A stretch of 11,654 bases of DNA, taken from contig SFLD01000053.1 of assembly GCA_004553545.1 (NCBI GenBank), forward strand, positions 1-11,654, in the 5' to 3' direction. The number at the start of each line of letters is the position of its first letter. Positions within the stretch are counted from its first letter, which is position 1. The notes under the pieces are model-generated. The model ran no database searches and was not told the DNA's origin. It saw nothing but the letters and a program-made list of their open reading frames with translations. The DNA comes from Clostridiales bacterium. GTDB taxonomy: Bacteria > Bacillota > Clostridia > Oscillospirales > Oscillospiraceae. A program made the position numbers and the translations under genes. Shown here piece by piece: positions 6,462 through 11,654 of this stretch.

Positions 6462-6660
6462 AACAAAGCTGTCCGTGGTTCCACCTGAATTTACGCCCAA
6501 AGGGCGTACACTCTTGCCCGGTAACGGGGGGACCGGCGCTCCATTTCCGGAGCGCGGCTCGGAGGGGCCTTGGCCGTGGGACGGGCGGGAGCTTGCACCG
6601 ACCGCTCCCTCTCTGAAAGACCGAACCTCAGGTTACTTGTCCTCGTCATTGCCTTTAACA
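6430..6660 (-). promoter_or_regulatory. T-box riboswitch leader responding to tRNA-Gly
   Basis: An RNA leader that reads the charge of a tRNA and lets transcription continue when it is uncharged. Minus-strand landmarks in order: stem I base GAGG (6644-6641) pairing with CCTC (6565-6562); AGTAA loop element (6637-6633); AGAGA (6614-6610); distal stem GGGAGC/GCTCCC (6609-6604, 6592-6587) around GGTCGGTGCAA; specifier candidate GGC (6569-6567) just before CCCCTCCGAG; T-box core AGGTGGAACCACGG (6486-6473); then the terminator. The bulge in the core reads TGGA (6483-6480); its A pairs with discriminator U, the base of bacterial tRNA-Gly, as in known glyQS leaders. Specifier and bulge agree, and glyS follows as second gene. 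The middle of stem I (6632-6615) I could not pair with confidence; a small AACC-TGA-GGTT hairpin is possible there. Confidence 0.93.
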
Positions 6661-6666
6661 GCAGTA

Positions 6667-6695
6667 ACTTTATCATTTTTGCCCTGAGATGTCAA
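6667..6695 (-). promoter_or_regulatory. Promoter of the T-box/acyltransferase/glyS unit
   Basis: On the minus strand a perfect TTGACA (6695-6690), 17 bases, then TAAAGT (6672-6667). Start expected near 6660, immediately before the first stem of the T-box leader. Strong -35 and exact spacing. Confidence 0.8.
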
Positions 6696-6760
6696 GGGGC
6701 GCGGCGGAAACAAGAAAAGCGGATAAATTTCACGTTTTTTCATTTCCTTTTTTATTTGGG

Positions 6761-6771
6761 TATGGTATACT
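6761..6771 (+). promoter_or_regulatory. Predicted extended -10 promoter of zapA
   Basis: TGG directly before TATACT (6766-6771) gives an extended -10 element. The expected -35 position (6743-6748, TTTCCT) is poor, which extended -10 promoters tolerate. Start near 6778, about 37 bases before the zapA ATG. It is divergent from the T-box promoter, with about 70 bases between the two. Confidence 0.55.
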
Positions 6772-6814
6772 GACTTATCAGAGATTTACATAGAATGACT
6801 GGAGGGGACAGGCT

Positions 6815-7129
6815 ATGAAAAACCGTGTTACTGTTGTCGTCGGAGGGCAGGAATATACCCTTCTGGCCGTTGAGGGGGACGATTACGTCCAGCGTGTGGC
6901 GGCCTATGTGGACGAAAAGCTGAAGGAGACGCTGCAGGGCAGCAAGCTGGCCATGGTGGACTGCGCCGTGCTGACCGCCATGAACATTGCCGACGAGAAG
7001 TTCAAGGAACAGGACGCGTCGGAGAATCTGCGCCGCCAGATCAAGGAGCTGCTGGAGGAGTCCTCCAAGCTGAAGCTGGAGCTGAGCGAAGCCAAACGGG
7101 AGATTTTCAAGCTGCAGCAGAAGCGGTGA
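6815..7129 (+). CDS. zapA: Cell division protein ZapA
   Basis: Small cytoplasmic protein that bundles FtsZ filaments and stabilises the Z-ring. The 104-residue product has the N-terminal globular ZapA head (KNRVTVVVGGQEYTLLAVEGDDYVQRVA, about 2-30, a beta strand pair and helix) and a long helical C-terminal half, 'AMNIADEKFKEQ' (55-66) followed by a charged coiled coil to the end (about 68-104), length and layout typical of the family. GGAGGGG lies 7 bases before the ATG. It is 65 bases upstream of the U32 gene, an order seen in many Clostridia and Bacilli, so the two are probably co-transcribed. Confidence 0.92.
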   Translation: MKNRVTVVVGGQEYTLLAVEGDDYVQRVAAYVDEKLKETLQGSKLAMVDCAVLTAMNIADEKFKEQDASENLRRQIKELLEESSKLKLELSEAKREIFKLQQKR

Positions 7130-7194
7130 GCGCCGGCGTGACAACACTGAACTGCGAGTAAGCAAGGCTTTCATTTTACCTATCGGAGGACCCT

Positions 7195-9276
7195 ATGGAA
7201 ATTCTATCCCCCGCAGGGAGCCCGGAGGCCGTCCGCGCCGCGGTATGCGCCGGGGCCAATGCTGTCTATCTGGGATACGGATCATTCAACGCCCGCCGCA
7301 ATGCCCGTAATTTTACGGAGGAAGAGCTTGCGGAGGCGGTTTCTTATTGCCATCTGCGCGGAGTGAAGCTCTATCTGACGCTGAACACCCTGGCCACAGA
7401 CCGGGAGATGGCCCAGGCGGCGGAGCACGCCGTCCGCGCCTCCCGGGCAGGAGTGGACGCGGTGCTGGTGCAGGATCTGGGCATTGTCCGGGTACTGCGG
7501 CAGGTGGCGCCCGACCTGCCGGTCCACGCCTCCACCCAGATGTCCATCCACAATCTGGACGGCGTGAAGGCGGCGGCGGATCTGGGTATCACCCGGGCGG
7601 TGCTGGCCAGGGAACTGTCCGGGAAGGACATTGCCTACATCTGCCAGCACTCCCCCATCGAGATCGAGACCTTTGTCCACGGGGCCCTGTGCATGTGCCA
7701 CAGCGGCCAGTGCTATATGTCCTCCGTCATCGGCGGCCGCAGCGGGAACCGGGGCCTGTGCGCCCAGCCCTGCCGCCTGACCTACGGCTGGGGGGACCTG
7801 GCGGACAGCTATCCCCTGTCCCTGAAGGATATGTCGCTGGCGGGACATCTGCAGGAACTGGAGCAGATGGGGGTGGCCAGTATCAAGATCGAGGGCCGTA
7901 TGAAGCGGCCGGAGTATGTGTGGGTGGTCACCAAGGTCTATGCCGACGCCCTGCGGGAGGGACGGGATCCCACCCGGGAGGAGCTGCGGCGGCTGCAGAA
8001 CGCCTTTTCCCGTCAGGGCTTCACTGACGGCTATTTTGTGGGGGAAAAGGGCCCTCAGATGTTTGGCGTGCGGGAGAACACGCCGGAGCCCAAAGAACTG
8101 TTTGCCGAGGCCCGGGCCGCCTATGAAAAGGGCGAGGGCCCCGGTGTGCCGATAAAGTTTTACGCCATGATCCGTCCCGGCGAGCCGGTGCAGGTGGGGG
8201 CGGAGGATCCGGAGGGCAGGGTGGCCACAGCCGCCGGCCCCTTGCCCGAGGTGGCCCGCAGCCGCGCGGTGACTGCCGCCGACGTGGAGACCCAGCTGTC
8301 CAAGACGGGAGGCACGCCCTATCGCTGCACAGGGGTGCGCTCTCTGGTGGCGGAAGGCATGTCAGTTCCCCTCTCCGTCCTCAATGGCCTGCGCCGGGAG
8401 GTGCTGGAGCAGCTGTCCCAACAGCGCACCGCCCTGCCGGAGCGCCGCCATAGCGTATACAAGATGGGCGCCCGGTATGAGAATTACCGGGGTGAACCGG
8501 AAATTTACGTATCGCTGCGCCGGGCGGAGCAGATGACCTTTGACCTGCTCAAGCAGAAGCCGGATCTGATCTATCTGCCGGCGGAGGAGATCGCCGCCCA
8601 CCCGGATGAGGCGCGGGGCGCCATGGACCGCGGGATCCCCGTGGCGGCGGTGCTGCCCCGGGTGTGCTTTGACCGGGAACTGGACGAGCTGCGCGCCCTG
8701 CTGGATCAATGCCGGCAGACGGGCGTTTCCGAGGCGCTGCTGGGCAATCTGGGTCTGATCGCCCCGGCCCGGGAGGCGGGCCTCACCCTGCGGGGCGACT
8801 TTGGCCTGCAGGTGTTCAACAGCCAGGCGGCCAAGGAGTACAAGCGTCTGGGCTTTCAGTCCCTCACCGCCTCCTTTGAGTTGAAGCTGGCCCAGATCCG
8901 GGATCTGTCCAAGGCGGTGGACACCGAGATCATCGCCTACGGCCGGCTGCCCCTGATGATCACCGAGAACTGCGCCATCCACAACCAGTCCGGCAAGTGC
9001 GTCTGCTCCAATGTGAATACTCTGGTGGACCGGAAGGGCGTCCGCTTCCCTGTGGTGCGGGCCTGGGGCTGCCGCAATGAGATCCTGAACGCCAACAAGC
9101 TGTTTCTGGCGGATAAGGCCCAGGATTACAAGCGGGCGGGGCTGCGGGCCATCCGCCTGTCCTTCACCACGGAGAACGCGCTGGAGTGCGCCCAGGTGCT
9201 GGAGCGGTACCGGGGCGGGGGCAGCTATACGCCCAATAATTTTACCCGAGGCCTGTACTATCGTGACGTGGAGTAA
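7195..9276 (+). CDS. U32-family protein with DUF3656 region, RlhA-like
   Basis: Large U32-family protein (693 residues). The family is named as peptidase, but characterised long members such as E. coli RlhA (23S rRNA C2501 hydroxylation) and shorter TrhP act in RNA hydroxylation; that is the more likely role here, though unproven. Seen: TIM-barrel-like start MEILSPAGSPEAVRAAV, 'HASTQMSIHN' (111-120), the U32 signature from E158 through 'FVHGALCMCHSGQCYMSS' to C189/C193 with cysteines C166, C168, C173, C189, C193, and 'SIKIEGRMKRPEYV' (229-242). The middle (about 300-420) fits the DUF3656 insertion. A second cysteine group, C593, C602, C604, C626, lies in 'ENCAIHNQSGKCVCSN' and 'RAWGC'. CGGAGGA lies 6 bases before the start. 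Likely co-transcribed with zapA. Confidence 0.9.
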   Translation: MEILSPAGSPEAVRAAVCAGANAVYLGYGSFNARRNARNFTEEELAEAVSYCHLRGVKLYLTLNTLATDREMAQAAEHAVRASRAGVDAVLVQDLGIVRVLRQVAPDLPVHASTQMSIHNLDGVKAAADLGITRAVLARELSGKDIAYICQHSPIEIETFVHGALCMCHSGQCYMSSVIGGRSGNRGLCAQPCRLTYGWGDLADSYPLSLKDMSLAGHLQELEQMGVASIKIEGRMKRPEYVWVVTKVYADALREGRDPTREELRRLQNAFSRQGFTDGYFVGEKGPQMFGVRENTPEPKELFAEARAAYEKGEGPGVPIKFYAMIRPGEPVQVGAEDPEGRVATAAGPLPEVARSRAVTAADVETQLSKTGGTPYRCTGVRSLVAEGMSVPLSVLNGLRREVLEQLSQQRTALPERRHSVYKMGARYENYRGEPEIYVSLRRAEQMTFDLLKQKPDLIYLPAEEIAAHPDEARGAMDRGIPVAAVLPRVCFDRELDELRALLDQCRQTGVSEALLGNLGLIAPAREAGLTLRGDFGLQVFNSQAAKEYKRLGFQSLTASFELKLAQIRDLSKAVDTEIIAYGRLPLMITENCAIHNQSGKCVCSNVNTLVDRKGVRFPVVRAWGCRNEILNANKLFLADKAQDYKRAGLRAIRLSFTTENALECAQVLERYRGGGSYTPNNFTRGLYYRDVE

Positions 9277-9293
9277 GAAGCGCGGAGCCGTCG
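9274..9293 (+). repeat. 20-base direct repeat, copy 1
   Basis: TAAGAAGCGCGGAGCCGTCG; the identical 20 bases recur at 9405-9424. This copy contains the stop codon of the U32 gene. Both copies are preceded by GTGAC a few bases upstream, so the similarity extends imperfectly leftwards. Confidence 0.85.
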
Positions 9294-9459
9294 CGAGCCG
9301 CGCGGATGGACCGAAGCGAGGGCGAGCGCAGGGACGCAAAGCGGCCCGCAGACCAGCCCGAGTCGGAAGGAAGCCGCGCGTTGTGAGCAAGCGCAGCGTG
9401 ACAATAAGAAGCGCGGAGCCGTCGAGAGCAGGCGGAGTTATTTTTAGGAGGATCGTTCA
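9277..9459. other. GC- and purine-rich non-coding spacer between the U32 gene and maf
   Basis: 183 bases with no convincing reading frame or ribosome site until the maf start. It is rich in GCGAG/GCGCA-like words on the plus strand (9291-9345: CGAAGCGAGGGCGAGCGCAG and similar) and bounded by two copies of a 20-base repeat. No terminator with a U-tract was found, so maf may be read from upstream; a weak TTGTGA (9381-9386) followed after about 18 bases by TAAGAA is a poor promoter candidate. Role unknown: possible small RNA, dispersed repeat or relic. Confidence 0.5.
9405..9424 (+). repeat. 20-base direct repeat, copy 2
   Basis: Exact copy of 9274-9293, 131 bases downstream, 35 bases before the maf start. 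Recombination between the copies would delete most of the spacer while leaving the U32 stop codon intact. Confidence 0.85.
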
Positions 9460-10047
9460 ATGGATATAATCTTAGCGTCTCAGTCCCCCCGGCGGCGGGA
9501 ACTGTTGGGGCAGATGGGGCTGAAGGGCTTCAAAGTCACCTCGCCCGATGTGGACGAGATGGTAGACGGCAATCTGCCCCCGGCGCAGATCGTGGAGGAG
9601 TTGTCCCTGCGCAAGGCCGCGGCGGTGGCGGAGCACGCGGACGAAGATGACCTGATCATTGCCGCTGACACCGTGGTGGTTCTGGAAGGGGCGGTGCTGG
9701 GTAAGCCGGAGGATGAGCGGGAGGCGTTTTCCATGTTGTCCGCCCTGTCGGGAAACCGGCACTATGTCTACACCGGCGTCACCGTGATCCGGGGAGATAA
9801 GACCGTGACCCAGCATGAGATGACCGCCGTTTCCTTCCGGGAACTGGAGCCGGAGGAGATCACCAACTACATCGCCACCGGCGAGCCCATGGACAAGGCT
9901 GGCGCCTATGGGATCCAGGGGCTGGGTGCCCTGCTGGTGTCCGGCATCGACGGAGACTATTTTAACGTGATGGGACTGCCCGTCTACCGGCTGGGGCGTA
10001 TTCTGGCGGATTTTGGGTTGGATCTGATGGAGTTAGCCGCCCGCTGA
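9460..10047 (+). CDS. maf: Maf-family nucleotide pyrophosphatase
   Basis: Cytosolic house-cleaning enzyme that hydrolyses nucleoside triphosphates (dTTP, UTP and modified forms in the YhdE/BSU28050 group) to monophosphates and pyrophosphate; overproduction affects septation in Bacillus. The 195-residue length is typical. Seen: signature ASQSPRRRELL (6-16), 'AADTVVVLEGAVLGKP' (68-83) with D70 as catalytic base, GNRHYVYTGVTV (98-109), and KAGAYGIQG (146-154). AGGAGG precedes the start. It is followed 19 bases later by mreC, an order echoing the maf-mre clusters of Bacilli and Clostridia. Confidence 0.95.
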   Translation: MDIILASQSPRRRELLGQMGLKGFKVTSPDVDEMVDGNLPPAQIVEELSLRKAAAVAEHADEDDLIIAADTVVVLEGAVLGKPEDEREAFSMLSALSGNRHYVYTGVTVIRGDKTVTQHEMTAVSFRELEPEEITNYIATGEPMDKAGAYGIQGLGALLVSGIDGDYFNVMGLPVYRLGRILADFGLDLMELAAR

Positions 10048-10066
10048 ACCTTGGGAGAAGGGAACC

Positions 10067-10909
10067 ATGAAGCGATTTTTTCAAAATAATGGCGGGCTGA
10101 TCCTCATTGCCGCCGTCCTGCTGGCGGCGGTGCTGGCGGTGGGTTCCTATATCCTGGAGTTCAATCCGCTGACCAACGTGCTGGAGGTCATCGCCACGCC
10201 CTTCCGCAGCCTGTCCTCCGCCGTGGCGGACTGGACCCAGGAGCGCTACGACCGGGCCTTCCGCTATGACGAGCTGGTGGCGGAGAACAACGCTCTGCGT
10301 CAGCGGCTGACCGAGCTGGAGGAGGCCGCCCGGGCAGGGCAGGATGCCGTTCGGGACAATGAACGGCTGCGTGACCTTCTGGGGTTGGCGGAGGAGCGGC
10401 CCGAGCTGGTATATGAGGACGCGGAAGTCACCCGCCGGTCCGCCTCCAACTGGGAATCCAACCTGACCATCAACAAGGGCACCTCCAGCGGGGTGGCCCT
10501 GCAGGACTGCGTGATCGACCAGTATGGGAACGTGGTGGGTGTGGTCACCGAGGTGGGGCTCAACTGGGCGTTGGTGTCCACCATTCTGGACCCGGATGTG
10601 GAGCTGGGCGGACGGATTGCCCGCACAGACGACAACGCCATTCTGGAGGGGGATTTTTCCCTCATGCTGGAGGGAAAGCTGAAGCTGTCCTACCTGCCTT
10701 CCGACACCCAGCTGGTGTCCGGCGACCAGGTGACCACGTCCGGCCTGGGCGGCATCTATCCCGCGGGCCTGGCGGTGGGCACCATCCGCACCCTGCACAC
10801 GGAGGCCGACGGCGTCAACCGCTACGCGGAGGTGCAGCCGGCAGCGGATATTGATTCCATCCGCTATGTATATGTCATTACTGAGTTCGGCGGGGGATCC
10901 ACATCCTGA
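10067..10909 (+). CDS. mreC: Rod shape-determining protein MreC
   Basis: Bitopic envelope protein that links the MreB cytoskeleton and MreD to penicillin-binding proteins during lateral wall growth. At 280 residues it has normal length. Seen: short cytoplasmic MKRFFQNNGG, one transmembrane helix (about 10-29), an external coiled coil with 'YDELVAENNALRQRLTELEEAARAGQ' heptads (about 60-108), then the two beta-barrel domains, ending in the conserved TSGLGGIYPAGLAVGTI (224-240). GGGAGAAGGG lies before the start. No mreB precedes it and no mreD follows; mutS starts 44 bases after its stop. The partner genes may be elsewhere or this may be a coccoid or reduced system (inference). Confidence 0.94.
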   Translation: MKRFFQNNGGLILIAAVLLAAVLAVGSYILEFNPLTNVLEVIATPFRSLSSAVADWTQERYDRAFRYDELVAENNALRQRLTELEEAARAGQDAVRDNERLRDLLGLAEERPELVYEDAEVTRRSASNWESNLTINKGTSSGVALQDCVIDQYGNVVGVVTEVGLNWALVSTILDPDVELGGRIARTDDNAILEGDFSLMLEGKLKLSYLPSDTQLVSGDQVTTSGLGGIYPAGLAVGTIRTLHTEADGVNRYAEVQPAADIDSIRYVYVITEFGGGSTS

Positions 10910-10953
10910 TCCTCCGCCCTCACCATCCATATAGAAAGAAAGAGCGTGGGACT

Positions 10954-11654
10954 ATGGCTGAACTGACCCCCATGATGCGCCAGTATCTGAAGATTAAAGC
11001 AGACAATCCGGATTGCCTGCTGTTTTTCCGTCTGGGCGATTTCTATGAGATGTTCAACGAGGACGCCAGGGTGGGCGCCGAAGAGCTGGGACTGACCCTG
11101 ACCACCCGGGACCGGAACAAGCCGGAGGAGGAGCGGGTCCCCATGTGCGGCGTGCCCTACCACTCCGCCCAGAATTATATCGCCCGGCTCATCAAGCGGG
11201 GATATAAAGTGGCCATCTGCGAACAGATGGAGGACCCCGCCACCGCCAAGGGGCTGGTGGACCGGGACATCATCCGCATCGTCACCCCCGGCACCGCCAT
11301 GGATGATGTGATGCTGGATGAGAGCCGAAATAATTATATCTGCGCCATCTGCCGGGAGGACGCCGGCTACGGCATGGCCCGGTGCGATATGTCCACCGGC
11401 CAGTTCGCCGTCTCCGCCTATGAGGGCGAGAGCGCCCTGTCCCGGCTGATGAATCAGCTGTCCGCCTGTCCGCCCAGCGAGGCGATCCTGTCCTCCGCGG
11501 CCATGGCTGAGGGGGAACTGACCGGCTTTTTGCGGGAACGGCTGGGCTGTCTCTGCGAGGACGGCGGCCAGATCCGCTTCCTGCCGCAGTGTGGTGACCG
11601 CTTCCGTGTCCACCCAAGTGAGAAAGGAGCTTTCAAAATAATAGCGGTCCATCC
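10954..11654 (+). CDS. mutS: DNA mismatch repair protein MutS, N-terminal part (runs off the window, possible frameshift near the end)
   Basis: Mismatch-recognition ATPase of the MutS family; 233 codons visible of an expected 850-880. Seen: the mismatch-binding F-X-E motif in LGDFYEMF (F30, E32), 'TTRDRNKPEEERVPMCGVPYHSA' region (50-72), 'KRGYKVAICEQMEDP' (81-95), and 'IRIVTPGTAMDDVMLDE' (107-123), all standard domain I; the connector domain follows (CDMSTGQFAV, 144-153). Up to about residue 211 the match is good; after that the frame yields 'CGDRFRVHP' and then low-GC codons that do not look like MutS, whereas the +1 frame does (see findings). The ribosome site is weak (GAAAGAAAGAG, then GTGGG), so translation may depend on upstream coupling. 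Lesion and sequencing error at the end of an assembly cannot be told apart here. Confidence 0.92.
   Translation, partial: MAELTPMMRQYLKIKADNPDCLLFFRLGDFYEMFNEDARVGAEELGLTLTTRDRNKPEEERVPMCGVPYHSAQNYIARLIKRGYKVAICEQMEDPATAKGLVDRDIIRIVTPGTAMDDVMLDESRNNYICAICREDAGYGMARCDMSTGQFAVSAYEGESALSRLMNQLSACPPSEAILSSAAMAEGELTGFLRERLGCLCEDGGQIRFLPQCGDRFRVHPSEKGAFKIIAVH

Noticed and set aside
6407..6484. A 26-codon N-terminal extension of the acyltransferase
   Set aside because: It would span the T-box terminator and leader; the AAGAGGAG site before 6406 gives the better start.
11590..11654. A mobile element or group II intron boundary inside mutS
   Set aside because: No terminal repeat, transposase frame or intron core could be seen in the few bases left; a frameshift explains the +1 frame match better.

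Overview
The window looks like a chromosomal piece of a GC-rich, low-redundancy Firmicute. My best guess is a gut Clostridia member of the Oscillospiraceae type (Oscillibacter/Flavonifractor/Dysosmobacter-like). Support comes from strong AGGAGG-type ribosome sites, a glycyl T-box leader, an alpha2-type glycyl-tRNA synthetase, ZapA/MreC/Maf/MutS housekeeping genes, and GC-rich GTAGGG hairpin repeats between genes. The genus call is inference. No phage, plasmid, CRISPR or insertion-sequence genes are visible.

Layout. (a) 1-594, minus: N-terminal part of an RND efflux permease with its own promoter. (b) 595-1079: gene-free, with a promoter, small dyads, a cluster of four GTAGGG hairpin modules and a terminator. 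(c) 1080-1265, minus: a 61-residue two-helix membrane protein, divergent from a LysR-family regulator (1381-2277, plus); their predicted promoters share the same -35 region. (d) 2354-3810, plus: tdk and a PflX-type radical SAM gene joined by an ATGA overlap. (e) 3863-3899: a two-way terminator between convergent units. (f) 6695 down to 3912, minus: promoter, tRNA-Gly-responsive T-box leader, acyltransferase-3 membrane protein, then glyS. (g) 6761-11654, plus: zapA, a long U32/DUF3656 (RlhA-like) protein, a GC-rich spacer with a 20-base direct repeat, maf, mreC and the start of mutS.

How the genes fit together. The minus-strand unit around 6 kb is the most informative: the leader has the glycine specifier GGC and the UGGA acceptor-pairing bulge expected for tRNA-Gly, yet the first gene it controls is a membrane acyltransferase, with glyS second. 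Uncharged tRNA-Gly should therefore raise both. The right-hand plus-strand genes are envelope/division and nucleotide-quality genes (ZapA at the Z-ring, MreC in the elongasome, Maf clearing odd nucleotides, MutS in mismatch repair). mreC has neither mreB before it nor mreD after it.

Limits. Most calls rest on motif reading and memory of families, with no database search. The last ~70 bases of mutS look frame-shifted, which could be a real lesion or poor sequence at the end of an assembly.
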